NCBI GenBank assembly: GCA_003952965.2
Contig: CM025851.1
Location: 10,525,334 to 10,589,333 of the forward strand
Length of the DNA stretch: 64,000 nt
Direction of reading: 5' to 3'
DNA from: Morella rubra
Lineage: Eukaryota > Streptophyta > Magnoliopsida > Fagales > Myricaceae
The notes below the pieces were generated by a model. That model made no database searches. It was not told the origin of the DNA and saw only the letters and a list, made by a program, of their open reading frames with translations. The translations under genes and the position numbers were made by a program. This document shows, in pieces, positions 21,894 to 34,860 of this stretch (within the stretch, counting starts at the first letter, position 1; each line of letters begins with the position of its first letter).

Positions 21894-24247
21894 TGCGAGA
21901 TCTTCTGCGACGAGGTCCCCAAGGCTGCGGAGGTCAGTGCCCAACATTCCCCAATACTTCTGCGTTCTGTTTGTTTCACTGGGAAAATAATTTTCCTGCA
22001 AAGCTTTGGTTGGACTTGATTTTTGGCCATCAAACTGAGCATATACTACTGTAGTTGCATCAGAATTTTAATTTTAGGTTCTCCTTTATAGAGAATTTTC
22101 TGCTGTATTTAGGATTTGTTTTTGTTGAAACTTATGGAGTGACTTTAACTTCTTTCTACCCACGCTTGAACCCTGAGTAGAAAAACTGTTTGTTGGATTA
22201 AGGATTACTTTGTCCCTAGCTCCTAGCAATAAAAAGAAAGAATTCGAGCACTCTCACCTCTGTTTAGCATTGAGTGAATTGTTTTGTAATGCATTTGTAA
22301 TTGATTTTTGAATTCCTTTTTAGTGCATTTATATTGGCAACTCTGAGTGTGCTATGTAGATTCACCATAATCTTTGGTACTGCATTAATGCTCAAACCCT
22401 TGTTTTAGTGATGATATACTTGCTGATGATTCCATCGATTCATTTGCATACAGAATTTTTTGGCACTATGTGCAAGCGGTTATTATGATGGGACCGTTTT
22501 TCATCGAAATATTAAAGGTTTTATGATTCAAGGTGGAGACCCAACAGGTACAGGCAAGGGAGGAACCAGTATATGGGGCAAGAAGTTCAGTGATGAGATA
22601 AGAGAGTCTCTCAAGGTAACTTAGTCCAGTGCATGAGGCCTGATTACGCTACTAGAACTTGGCATTTATCAGCTGTAACATCTTTAATTATGTTGTAAAT
22701 TTTCGCAGTCACCTCTTCTACTGATGTGTACTTGTCTTACAATTTAGATTTTATTTTCAAAGTAGGACTCCAGACTTCCAAGTTTTTTGACCCTTGACCT
22801 ATGTAATGCAATTTAACAGCTGCATATTAACTGTAAGTTGTATGCTCTGGACTGCGAATTCTGGTTACCATGTTTCCTACCAGAAGCTATTGCCAACTAA
22901 ACCAAGTAAAAGCAGTTGCATAGTTTTTGTTACCTATGTTGAATTGCTAATTGGGAAGAGTGGTTGACTTCCATGGGACTCTCAGACAATTTCTTGCTCA
23001 AATATTCGGTTTGCACTGGAGCCCGAACCTATAGAAGAATTCTTTGGAGTACGGAGTAGACAACTTAGCTAGGGTGCATACCTTTGCTATGGTGTTGCTC
23101 TTAGTGGCTATGAATTACACTTTTTGGGTCTAGGAATATTCGCCTCGTGTCCTCTTTCCTTTTCTCTTCTTTGTAGACTGGAAGACGAAAACACTGTAAC
23201 AATATTTAACTGTATAAGAACAATCAGTGCAAAAGTTCCAAGATAATCAGGCAAACATTCTAGAAGTATTTGGAAGACAGCCCTACTTTGCCTCATATGG
23301 ATGATTGCAGAATTATTGTACATTTAAAGCCGTTGAGCTGTGTAGAATCTCTATTCCTGTGATCTTTGTATAAGCTGATCTCGACTTTCCTATCCCTGCT
23401 GTATAGGTTGTATTGATCTATGAAATTATTGGTTGTAATCGTAGGAGAATCTTTTTCTCTACTTCCTCTGTGTGTGTGTGCATACCCGCTAGCATAGTTC
23501 TTATGATCTCTTGATTACCGCACTGTCGGGTCCAGATATTCTTGATTGAGTAATGTTAGTCTGGAGATGCTTCAATCTGATCCTTACACTAAAAGAAATT
23601 TACTTTGTCATTTCTCTATTTTCCAGCACAATGCAAGGGGGATACTGTCAATGGCCAATAGTGGCCCCAATACTAATGGCAGCCAGTTCTTCATAAGTTA
23701 TGCAAAGCAGCCTCATCTGAATGGACTGTACACAGTGTTTGGCAAAGTGATCCATGGGTTTGAAGTCCTTGATCTAATGGAAAAGGTACATTATTATCTC
23801 CACTGCAAATGATGCGTTTTAGCTATTTGGCTGGAAGTAAACTTTTAATTGAGCTTTTGACAGGTGATGTCTAGGTGAAATGCTGTGTATTTCACGAGAT
23901 TTAATTACTCATACTAATGGCCGGTAGCTTTATTTTCTGCATGTGCTTTGGTATATTGACTTTCTTAACTCATGTTACGCTAGTCTATTCAGTTCTTATA
24001 TCATGCTCAGCTATAAAATTCTTAGCTGGTATAGCTTGTAATCTTTTTTTTTTTTTGCTAATCGTATAGCTTGTAATCACGCCTGAAGGAAAAGTGCTAA
24101 TGTTGAGTTTCCGAATAAGAAAATCAATTGTGGCATTAATGAGTTGAATTTGGGTTTTTGCAGACTCCAACTGGTCCAGGAGATCGACCACTTGCAGAGA
24201 TCAGACTCAATCACGTGACAATGCATGCTAACCCACTTGCTGGCTAG
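21753..24247 (+). CDS. CYP18-1: Peptidyl-prolyl cis-trans isomerase, cyclophilin CYP18-1/PPIL3-like
   Basis: Five coding exons: 21753-21755, 21858-21932, 22454-22615, 23627-23785, 24164-24247; 160 residues, the same length as I recall for Arabidopsis CYP18-1. The first coding exon is only the ATG, joined to GCAGTTACG, so the protein begins [17 protein letters not shown]. The single cyclophilin domain holds the catalytic [15 protein letters not shown] motif and the [17 protein letters not shown] segment. The tryptophan that binds cyclosporin in cyclophilin A is replaced in the [13 protein letters not shown] segment, as in human PPIL3. PPIL3-type cyclophilins associate with the spliceosome, and a role in splicing is inferred. 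The exon 3 to 4 intron is about 1 kb and shows no other gene. Confidence 0.93.
24029..24078. repeat. 15-bp perfect direct repeat flanking a 20-bp oligo-T insertion
   Basis: GTATAGCTTGTAATC occurs at 24029-24043 and again at 24064-24078. Between them lie 20 bp, about thirteen T followed by GCTAATC. This is the signature of a target-site duplication around an almost completely truncated retroposon tail, inserted in the last intron of the cyclophilin gene. Confidence 0.75.
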
Positions 24248-25051
24248 TAGGAACTTGAAGCATTTTGGCTGTGCTGGATTCTGGGGAGGTAGTTTTAGTA
24301 GGATTGAATGCCTGACAGCAGTGCTACACTAATAATCAGTTACAGCAAGGAACTTGAGCTAACAGAGAGGGAGAGTGTATTATTTTGATAACCATGTACC
24401 GGGGTCATTAACATATATGGTAGCATTGGAATGACTTCCAAAATAATATTGGCGTGAGCATTTTACTGGAATTGTTTTGAGTTTGACATTTGATATCATT
24501 GTAATTTCTGATAGCTGTGAGGTTCAATCGAAGTTACCAATCTTGTTTGTATTTGCTATGTTGGTTGCCTGTCTGTTGAACCCACTTGGGGAACACTTGC
24601 ACTGCAAATCAATTGATCTCATCTACTTGCAATCCGACTTACCAGTTCTGCAGGAAAAAACTGGGGTCTTGCACAGCATGTGGGCTAACTTTGTTCATTT
24701 TTTTAATCCAAGAGAAAAGAGGGATACAAAACATCTCTAAACCATGAAACAAAAAGAAAGCCTCTCTGAAACATTGTTGGGTTGCTCGGTTCTGTTCTAA
24801 AGAAGGATAGGGTTTTGTTTTTCTAATGAAGGATATATTTTTTTTCTTGGTTCTAATGAAGGAAAGTTGATTTCGAAAGTGATTCACAACTTCTTTTTTT
24901 TTTTCCCTCTTTTCCGTTGTCATTGTCTAGTTATACTGTATTTGAGGATATAATATTTTTTGTTCGGAATTAGTCACCTTCCTTACCCATAACACGAAAA
25001 AGAACAGCAAGTGATTAGGGTTTCGAACTCCCGCCACAGTTTATCGCTTCT
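24248..25051. other. Intergenic: cyclophilin 3' flank and promoter of the FHA gene
   Basis: The first part is the probable 3' untranslated region. T-rich sequence follows. An AGGGTTT (telo-box) motif at about 25017-25023 lies just before the FHA gene start. No separate gene is seen. Confidence 0.55.
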
Positions 25052-28000
25052 ATGGCTGCTGTCGTCAACAACCCAGAGGAGACCCCTACAGCTCCAAAAC
25101 CCTCTCCAAGCCCCGGTATCATAGTCTCAAGTGCCGGCTCTTCTCAACTCTCTCCTCCGACCAATCCTACAACCAGCATCACCGCAGGGTCGAGCGCCAA
25201 GGACCACATCCTTTCCGTCGCCTCAAAGATCGCTTCCCAACCTCTCCAAAATTCTGATCACGACGTCTGGGCCGTTCTTACCGCTATTTCCGCCAATGCT
25301 CGCAAACGGCACCAGGTAAAAAAAGCCCTAATCTATTGAACTTCCATTAGTTAACAACGGCGGTTTCGAAATTTTAACAAAAATTGTAGTTTTGGCCTAC
25401 ATTGTTCGGGTACTGGTTCCTGTGGTACGAATGATATATTTGCCTTTCGTTGAGTTTAATTTGGCGAGAATATCGTAAAAATACAGAGCATAAATATGCT
25501 TTTGACTGCGGATGAACATTGCATCGGAAGATTAGTAGACGATACACGTTTCCAGATCGAATCAACCGCAATTAGTGCAAATCATTGCAAGATATATAGG
25601 AGGAGGCTCAATGCTGATGAGTTGGAGTATTCGGTCTTCTTGAAAGATACAAGGTTCTGCATTGTTCTTTTAAGTCTTTATCCTTTTCTTCTTCTCTTTT
25701 TTATTCTCACGTATAGCTGATGGTACCATGTTTTGCAGCACGAATGGGACATACCTAAATTGGGAGAGGTTGAGGAAGAATACTGGTGAAGCCAAACTCC
25801 GTCATGGAGATATTGTATCATTATCTGCTCCTCCTCAGCATGGTAATATCCAATTCTGTGGACCCCGAGGTTCTTCTCCACTTATTCAGTCTAAATTATG
25901 ATACCTGATTCATTTGAGTAAAGGATAAAGATAGAAGCTTTATGTAGAAGAGACGAAAGAACAAATGGGATTTCAGAGGACCAGTCTCATAAGAGAATGA
26001 ATAGAAGCCTTTTTTTCTTGTTCCCTAAGCTTGTGTTTCCTGTTTGTGCTTTGTTGCTGGTTTTTCCCCCACTTTTTTTCATTTTTGCCTCTCTCACACT
26101 CTGTCGTTGCTTCAAGTGTTGTTTTTTTTTTTTTTTTTTGTCATTTAAGTTACCCTTATAAATCTTAGGATTCTTTCACCTCCTTTTATGTCATACTTAA
26201 TTGCCATCTTTCTGTTTCTTGTTGAAAACAAGATGGTGATAATCAACTAGTTGCATAGGTTGCTCAAGTAAAGTCAGTTTTAGTAATGTTACTTCTTTCA
26301 CCTTATATCCTGTTTGTTTCCTAGCATCATGTTTGACAACTAGAGTGCTATTGACCATTATTTCTCACCCACTTAATTGCAGAATTTGCATTTGCTTTTG
26401 TATATCGAGAAGTTCTTGCATCCACCCCCTCAATTGATGCTGCAGTTGCAAAAAGAAAAGCAGGTATGAAAAAGTGCTTTCGTCATTGTGGATAAGAAGT
26501 GGTGATACTGGATTCAAATATCAATGCCACAGAGATGTGGTGATGTTTACAAACTTTGTTGACGTCAGAGATAATTGGGCGATGACCTGGTTTTTGTGAT
26601 TGGTGAAGTGTTAGGCCTTTAAGTGCTATCATTCTATGTTAGATGTTTGCTCAGGTCACAATGCAAGTTTCACAAGCATTTGAACACATTATAAAGTGAA
26701 TCCTATATCAAACGTTAATTGGTAGGTCGTATGGATAGAATTGTATGCTATTGGCAAAGGTATTCTTCTGCACAGTGAGAAAAATAGGGAATGGGTCCAA
26801 AAATGTGGCACTGGAAAGGCCGAAGTAGGGATTATAAACTCAGAAAATGAATGAATGACATGCTTCTAAACACAATTACGTGATAAATGGGAAAATTATC
26901 TGTTCTAGATGTGAGGAGTGGGCTTTTATACATAAGTACGGGGTTATTTTCTCCTTTCTATTCGAAGTACACTTTCCAGAATCAGCATGAGTAGATAGTC
27001 TTATCATTTGTTGTAATTTGATGCCATTATATACTCCTTTGTTTCATTGAATAGATGTAATCTTTGATGAATAAGCTTTTACAGATGCTGTTTGCTTTTG
27101 AGGGTAAGTTGATGGCCTGAGATCTAGAGCTCTGGAGATTTCGATACAAGAATTCTGGCAGGTTTTTTCATTTTTTTTTTCCTTTTGGTTCTGCAGAGGA
27201 GTTGGTTTCTGATAACAAGAGACTAAAGGGTATTGGCATTGGTGCTCCTGAGGGTCCTATATCTCTTGATGATTTTCGAAGCCTTCAACGATCAAACACG
27301 GTATCTTGTTTCTGTTACTGACATGATGGTTTAGTGTATAACTTTTCAGTGAAGTTTTCTAGAAACTCTTTGCTTGATAAAATTCCAACTTGCAGGAACT
27401 GAGGAAGCAATTGGAATATCAGGTCCGTACAATTGATTCATTGCACAAGGAGAATCGTGCATGTCTCCAGCGCCATGATAATGTAAGTGAAGGTGGTTAT
27501 CTCTGTGCGTGTGTGTGTGTGTCTGTCTCTCTCATATATGTGCTGGGTTGCATTGAGTTGGTTTGAGTGAGTGCTTATTTTTGTTCTCATATGAATTCCT
27601 TCCACCAAAATGGTTGCGTATTTTTTGAAGCACAGTTCAAATGATATAATTGTTAATTAAATAGTTCTTTATGTATTAGTCTAAATTAATCTTCTTCATT
27701 CCTCTTTTTTTATAAAAGCACGGGACAGCCCTCTTCATTCTATTGGAAACAAAAGCACGTTTGGAACCTTTTTTGGATTCTTTGTAGTTATTGACTCTTA
27801 AATGGCTTATGAGAGCTTCTGTATACATCAATGATGTTATTTGGTTCCGTAGGAAATGAAAGAAGTCAAAGAATCAGTCACAAAATCGTACCTTGATCAA
27901 CTAAATGGGTTGCACGATACCTTGGAGGTAAAACAGAGAGAACTGGAGTCAGTCAATAGGATATCTGCTGAACAGAAACATGCTGTAGAAGACCTTAACC

Positions 28001-31000
28001 GAAGACTTAATGCTTCTATACAGTCATGTATGGAGGCCAATGCAATAATGGAGAGGTAAGACACATTATATGGCCGCTTATTTGCAATTTTGATCTTTGC
28101 TCCCAAACACGAGTTTCTTGGAGTTACAAATCATGAAAATATTTTGTTACCTTGGTAACATCATATATCTACTTGCCCTAGCTGTAGTATTTTAACCAAA
28201 TAGCCCAAAGACACCAAGCTAACTCACTAAGGACCCTCCTAGTTCCTGGACCATAAAAAAGGGGATTTTAGTGTTTCGAATTCCATTCAGCTCTTCCTGA
28301 TAGCTATAAAAATTGATAAGCCAGAGAGGTCTCTACCTCCAACCTTTCGAAGTTGGCATTGGTTAGATGCTCAAAATCAACTATGTATCGTTTTAATTTG
28401 GCAATCCAATATGCATGTTTAAGCATGTCCTGAGGTTACTTTTCATAAAGTTACTTGAGCATGTCTTGACTCTTTGGACAATGGTGTTTTGGCCATGTGA
28501 TTCTTCTTCAGGCAAAAGTAAACTCATTTGGAAAATGTAAGAAAAAAAGTCTTAATAGTCCAATTTCTTTCTTCTAGTCAGAAGGCATCTATAGCAGAAC
28601 TAAAGGCGCAATTGTTTGAAGAGCGAGACCAGAGAAGGGAAGAACGAGAAAAGGCTGCAACAGATTTAAAAGCAGCAGTGCAGAGAGCACAGTCAGAAGC
28701 ACAAGAGGAATTCAAACGATTGTCTGATTCATCCTTAAGACAAGAAAGAGAGCTGCAAGAAGTGATTAATAAGCTTCAGGAATCTGAGAAAGAGAGTTGT
28801 TTGCTAGTGGATACCTTGCGGTTCAAGCTGGTATTATTGGAGACACCTTTGTTTACAATTGATGCTCCAATTTTGTACTTCATTTGCACCTTTAGAGGTT
28901 TGTATCTTGATTGCCCTTTCTCCTGCAGGAAGATGCTAGGCAAAAGTTGGTCATCTCTGACAATAAAGTCCGACAGCTGGAGACCGAAGTTTGTGAAGAG
29001 CAGCTAGCCTCTGCAAATGGCAGAAAGGTATTTATAGGTCTTTCACTTTAGTATATATTCAATTCAAGTGTAATTTGTTGTTTGGGATTTTATTCACCTG
29101 AAAATAGATGCTGAGGCTAATGCTTATTCTGCTTGTTTGGGTATTGAAACAGAGAGTGGAAGAACTTGAACATGAAATGAGAAGATTGAGGAAATATCTT
29201 GAGATTGAAAAGGTAGAAATGGATGCATCCTTTTGCCTGGCAAAATATTCTGGATCTAATGCAAATCCTTGTGAGCCACACTGTTTTAATGCAGTCTTGT
29301 GAGACTCAACATTGAATATATCTCTGATTTTTGCCAAAAGCCCTTGCATGTGAGCTATCCCTGTTTTGTAGGTTAGGCCAGTAACTAATTTGACCTGGTG
29401 ACAGGGAAGAAATGAAAATTGTTGCCTGTGGAAAGCATATGAGGGAAGTCTTGTACCGGATACGCCATAAACAAATTGTTTTAATTTTCTTATTAGCAAA
29501 AATACGGTACACGTGTTTATAGATGTTGGATTTTGTCTAAGCATCTAGCAGGCTATATAAATCGTTCAATTCTTTCGGACTAGTTGCTTGAATGTCAGAT
29601 TTGAAGGATGTATAATTCCTCAAATATGATTTTGGTAGCCAGCTGAGCATATGTTTGTTATTAGGCATCTTAGTGAGTATACTTTCAATATTAAGCTGAG
29701 ATATTTCTTGCTGTTGGTAGCAGTCGGCTCGAGAAGAAGCATGGGCTAAGGTATCTGCCCTTGAACTTGAGATAAACGCCACAATGCGGGATCTCGATTT
29801 CGAGAGACAAAGGTTAAAAGGTGCCAGAGAAAGGATTATGCTTCGGTAAGAGATCTAAAAGCTAAGCTGTAGATACTCTAGACTATTAGCTACTTGGATA
29901 CTCTCTTTTTCTGTGAGACACATGTTTGAATAAACAGCATTTGCTGAAATTTTGATGATAATACGAATTTCTAAAATTTTGCTTTTTCTGTTTGTTTTTT
30001 TTTGTTACCGTATCATTCCTCTATTTTCTTTTCTTCGGTGTGAAGTTTTTCTACTAGCTGGTGAGAAAGAAATTGCTTGTTTACATTCTGTTTGGGCTTA
30101 CATTGATTTGGTCATTGTTTTCATATATTCTGTGGATGCTCCTTCAATACGTTTTTGGACTTTGTTATTTTCTTTTTGTAATCTTAGATCATATTCTCCT
30201 CATGTCATGAGTATTATCCACTACTACCAGCTTCTTGTTTGATATAGATTGAGAAACTCAAATGGATACTTATCCCAAAAAAAAAGAGAAACTCCAATAG
30301 ATATATAAGTAAAGGTACGGATAGACAGAAAGAGTTGATTTAAAAATTGCATGTCTTCATCCTCAGCCTTTATAAATTCTCATTTTGAACATAGGAGTTC
30401 TGTCCAAAAATTTGCATCTCCCAATATGCTTGTATGTTCAGCAAAAGTATTTGAGGGTTTGATCATATTGGACATGGTTGCCATACAGGGAAACACAACT
30501 GCGAGCATTTTATTCTACAACCGAGGAGATTTCGGTACTGTTTGCTAAGCAGCAACAGCAACTGAAGGCAATGCAGAAGACTTTGGAAGATGAGGAGAAT
30601 TATGAGAACACATCAGTTGATATTGACCTCAATGTACTGAATGGAGTCATTAATGGAACTGTAGACCGAGAAAATGAAGCAACAGCGTTCTGTAGTAAAA
30701 TCACTGCTAAGACAGGCCCTGCTGCATCAGCACAGGGGTCTGACAGGATTCAAGTTGAAAACTCTAGTGATGAAGCTAGCAGCACTGAGAAGCATGACTG
30801 TGATTTTAGAAGCCAAGAAGAATGTCAAAACACCCAGGAGGCAGAATTTACAAGTGCGAACCATGGTGTCAAGGCCGGCTTTGGTTCTGACATTGATGGA
30901 GTTGGCACAGCACCTGTTTTGGAGGGAGATGCTGTTGGCACCGAGCGAGTTCTGGAAACAGAGAGCCCTGGAATTGATGGTGAACCAAACATTGATTTGA

Positions 31001-31779
31001 ACAAATGCAGCCCTTTGGCTGGGGATACAATGCAGCTTGATGACGAAGCTCATGTGCAAGAAACTGATGAGCAAACACTTGGTCAGGGGGCTATGCATCA
31101 CTCTCCATTGAATAATCCCGATGCGAATTTAAGGTCAATGGAAGATACAGAACCTGGAGGCACAATTAGAACGGACGACCTCTTAGCTTCTGAAGTTGCA
31201 GGTAGCTGGGCTTGCAGCACAGCTCCTTCTGTCCATGGTGAGGATGAATCTCCTAGAAGTAGAAACAATGATGAAGGTACTGCAGCTCAACGTGATTCCA
31301 ACCTTCAGGTGGCTGAGAGTCAAAGTTCCCCCTCTTCTGAGGTGATTGCCAAAAGAAGGAACAGACCTCAAAGCAGAGTTAACGATGAGGAAGGTGCTGC
31401 TGCTCTACTTGGGATTGATGTTCCTGTAGCTGAGAGTCAAGTTAACCCCTCGGCTGAGTCTGTTTCCATAAGACGAAATCAAGAACGTCAAGCACTAAGT
31501 GAAATGATTGGGATTGTTGCTCCTGACTTAAAGGAGCAGTTTGGTGGTGTTGTGAATGATGATTCTGATCGTTGGAGAGAAAAGCGGGGTTCTACATCCA
31601 ACTCAGATACTGAGAGTCACAGCAAGGATGATGAGGATAATGGAGATGATGTTAAAGTTGGATCAATGTCAGATGCAGAGACTGAGGGTTGTGATCATGA
31701 TCAAGCTGATGATGATCACAAATTGAATGATGCAATGGATGAGGATGACGAAGCTACCCAAGAAGATTCTCTTGGATAG
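25052..31779 (+). CDS. FHA-domain protein with long coiled coil and acidic C-terminus
   Basis: Twelve exons: 25052-25315, 25487-25653, 25739-25842, 26383-26463, 27197-27300, 27396-27482, 27853-28055, 28578-28830, 28929-29027, 29153-29212, 29724-29845, 30489-31779; 944 residues, all phases consistent. A serine/proline-rich N-terminus is followed by an FHA phospho-threonine-binding domain (about 95-180): GRLVDDTRFQI, SANHCKIYRR, DTSTNGTYLN and LRHGDIVSL. Heptad-rich coiled coil runs from about 215 to 510, with a KRRNR-type basic patch later on. The last exon is rich in Glu, Asp and Ser, has SQ sites, and contains two related blocks (about VAESQSSPSSE and VAESQVNPSAE). It corresponds by position and by FHA-plus-coil layout to Arabidopsis At2g45460. 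Its biochemical role is not known to me; binding of phosphorylated partners in the nucleus is inferred. Intron 11 ends in TAGCAG, so the acceptor may be 29721 or 29724. Confidence 0.88.
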
Positions 31780-32101
31780 AAGGTCTGTTGAGAGATGCAC
31801 ATGATTACTTCATGTTTTTGTCTGGACGGGTGGACGAAGCTGTAAATGTCTCGGATATGGTTTTGGCTTTCCCCTTTCCATTTCGGATTCTTTTAGTAGT
31901 ATTTAAGGTCCTCGTTAGTATGTACATGTTGTATATGGCTTTTTCCCCCTCTTTTAGCTGAACAACACCCTGTTAGCAACTTCTGAATGCAAATGCAAAT
32001 GTGATCTTGTTATTAAATCTCTACCATTTCCTTCAAATTCAAGTAATTGGAGCTTTCCATATCAGCCTGCAGCACTTCTATAATGTACTAAATACAGTGA
32101 T

Positions 32102-32825
32102 GAATGTCAAATTGCCACATCTCAAGCCATTTTCTAGAGAGAGAGAGAGACTATTCCTTCTCTCTAGAATCCCCTCGTGGCTCCCTCTCTTTGTTTGCCT
32201 CCTCTCTTGAGGAGCTTCGGCCCCTCCTACCTCCCTCCCTCCCTCCTTATGTTCCAATCTTCGGTGATTGGAGTTAATAAATAAACTCCTCCTTTCGGTC
32301 ACCTTTTTGTGGTCTCTCTTTGGCGAAGGTAAAATGTAGATCTTGGTGTTTGTAGAGGTCTCTGGCGTACACATCCGCCATGGACAGGTTTGGCATCAAC
32401 TGGCGCTCATCTCCACCCCATCCCACAACAGATGGGCCGACACATGAGCTCTCACACGTGAGCGCGTGGATCTCGTGCACTCGACACCTTTCATGCTAGA
32501 TGGGGGCCCACACTGGTGCATCCTACTGGCCCAGCGTTTTTCACCGTAGGCTACCCCCAGCTCCTCCACCATTAGATTTTGCAGCCTTCCTCCGCATCGG
32601 TTTTTTGTTTCTGGTAGTTTTTCTAGTTTTCCTTCCTTTACAAGTCATTTCAGCTTCCTACCTATTTGGGTTTGTATGACTGTCTAGTCCCACTGCTCAT
32701 TGACGGTCGCCTGTACGGAGGATCTGATTAGTCCTTTAGAGCATGTAACTTAGATCTTTAAACCTCTTTAAATGAATGAAATTAACTGTTATGACTAAAA
32801 AAGCAAAGAATGTCAAATTGTCACA
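32102..32825 (+). mobile_element. Retroposed sequence with 18-bp target-site duplication
   Basis: GAATGTCAAATTGCCACA (32102-32119) and GAATGTCAAATTGTCACA (32808-32825) flank 688 bp that differ in composition from the surroundings: GA and CCT-rich at the left, GC-rich in the middle, and ending TTAAATGAATGAAATTAACTG then ATGACTAAAAAAGCAAA. Long target duplications plus an A-rich right end point to target-primed retroposition (LINE or a mobilised transcript) in the plus orientation. I see no reverse transcriptase or other coding motif in it. Confidence 0.6.
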
Positions 32826-32914
32826 AATCGTTACAAAGGTTAAAACTTAATTTAGTGAGACTTTAATTATTGAGGTAGAAAATAAGAACTAAGATTTAAG
32901 AAATTTAAAACATG

Positions 32915-33070
32915 CTTTTTTTTTTTTTTTTTTTTTTATTAAGGAAAGACGACGGTACGTTATAATTTTATTAATAAAACCTCACTTATAACAGAAGAAT
33001 AGTGTAGTAACCATCGCGCTTGACCGAACACAAGTGAAATGCTTTAGGTGTTCGTAAAAGTTGATCTAGG
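32915..33070 (-). mobile_element. Possible LINE 3'-end remnant with poly-A tail
   Basis: A run of more than 20 T starts near 32917 and is followed by sequence that on the minus strand reads as a 3' end with TTTATTAATAAAATT and a terminal poly-A. No target duplication was found, so the extent is a guess. Confidence 0.3.
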
Positions 33071-33474
33071 CATATGAATGGAAGGATGGAAGGCAGAGAT
33101 AGAAAGCGTGACACAACTCTTAAAAGTAGGTAGTCTTTTCCCGAGTTGCTTAGGAACTACCTAGGCCTTTTTGCAAAAGTCCTCACTCGTAAAATGAGCT
33201 TGATGGGCCGCCTCTTCCAATGCCAGATGGTTGACTCTATAAATTTTCTTTACATGGTAAATACATCCTCTAACTGTATTAGTCTTATACTTTGCATCCT
33301 CGAATATGACTTTTGCCACACTTTATCTACGGACTATTAATTTCAAATATTTTGTAATTTCTTTAAAAATTTTCATTATTCTTAGCGTGAAAGTGATTTT
33401 TTAGCACATAAAAGTAGTATTTTACCTCTCCTTATTTTTGCAGTCATTTCAAAAACTGAAAATGACAAAAAAAA

Positions 33475-33872
33475 GGGAGAAAATACACTTTTCACCCACG
33501 AACTACTATAAGTTTTATATTTTGCACCATAAACTATCAATTTTGACACATTACACCATCTAACTACTAATTTTTAACACTTTGCACCCTTTATCAAATT
33601 TTCAGACTAAAATGACGATAATGTCCTTGACCCATTTTGCATATATTGAAGATATTGTTGTCAATTCATTAATTTTTCAAGGGTATTATTGTCAAATGAA
33701 GGGTGCAAAGTGTTTAATATTAATAATTGGAGGGTGTAATGTGTCAAAGTGGGTAGTTTAGGGTACAAAATGTCTAACATTAGTAATTTGAGAGTGCAAT
33801 GTCTTAAAGATGGTAGTTTGGGTGTAATATGTCACTACCCCGGTAATTTGTAGATGACAAGTATATTTTCCC
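33475..33872. mobile_element. MITE with long terminal inverted repeats
   Basis: The left end starts GGGAGAAAATACACTTTT and the right end, in reverse complement, starts GGGAAAATATACTTGT. The inverted arms extend well over 100 bp each, with repeated motifs such as GACACATTACACC on one side and GGTGTAATGTGTC on the other, and TTTGCACCCT against AGGGTGCAAA around the centre. It is non-coding and about 400 bp long. Flanks are A-rich, so a target duplication cannot be judged. Confidence 0.75.
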
Positions 33873-34739
33873 AAAAAAAAAATTATTAGAGCGCAAGTAT
33901 CAAGATCCCCAGTGTAATTTTTTTTTTTTCCTTATACGGAGATACTCATTTATCTCTGCATAGAAGTTACCCTCTCTTTTGCTTATGGAGATTTCCCTCT
34001 GCTTCCTACTTAAAATTACCAACAAGAAGGGTAGTCTATACTTTCGAAAAAACAGGCGAACAGAATGACTACTTTGGCATGATGTAAAAATGCAGGGAGT
34101 TAGATTCAGAATGCAAAGAGTCAGAGACAAAAAAGTGTTGCTTCTGGTGCGTTCGTACCTTTTTCTCCTATGGACGTACGTGTACCATGAATACAAGTTC
34201 ATATACGCTATGATTGTACATGTAGAAGTGTCATGATGGTCACGGAAGACGAGAGGGATATCGAGGGTGTGTACCAATCTTCATGGCACTCGATTGCAGC
34301 AGATAATCGAGTGGCAGCGAGAGTTTATTTTGAGCCGAGAGGGTAGAAATTTCAAATAGTGACGGTGAGGTGGACCACACGGTTGATGATCATGAGAGGC
34401 ACGAACAGCTACAATGCATAGTGCATATCAAACTCCCTACTATTGTCATATTTCCTGTCAGCATAAAATTAGCTCTTCGTTTCCAGCCCTTAAGCCTTTT
34501 AGTCAGAACAGAGCACAGTAGCTAAACGCCTTAAGAGTTCGTTCGATTCCGTTTTCGTTTTCGTCTTCTTTGTAGATCTTTAACTGGAATTGGTGCTTTA
34601 TCTCAAAGGGCATGAACCTGCGAGTAGAGGGCATGCAAGTGGATCAGTAGTAGAACATATGGGAAGGAGTTTGATTTCGTAGTTGACTACCCCCTCTCAT
34701 ATGGTAGTGCAGAGCCCTTTGGTTGATGGTAATACGAGA

Positions 34740-34860
34740 AATGAGTAAGGTCTAGTGGTTCTTATCCTCATCGAATGCCACAATCTTCCGGTTCAAAGAG
34801 AGGCATGATGAGGCCGGCTGGAGTCCCAGCCCTATCCTAAACCTACAATCATATATGGAT
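34740..34860 (+). mobile_element. Possible tRNA-derived SINE head
   Basis: GTCTAGTGGTTCTTATCC resembles a pol III A box and CCGGTTCAAAGAGAG about 30 bp later resembles a B box. A short T/A-rich end follows further on. The match is only to box motifs, with no visible target duplication. Confidence 0.25.

Noticed and set aside
33900..34277. 125-residue minus-strand open frame
   Set aside because: Ends in the MITE flank, composition is that of non-coding AT-rich DNA, and no motif is seen.
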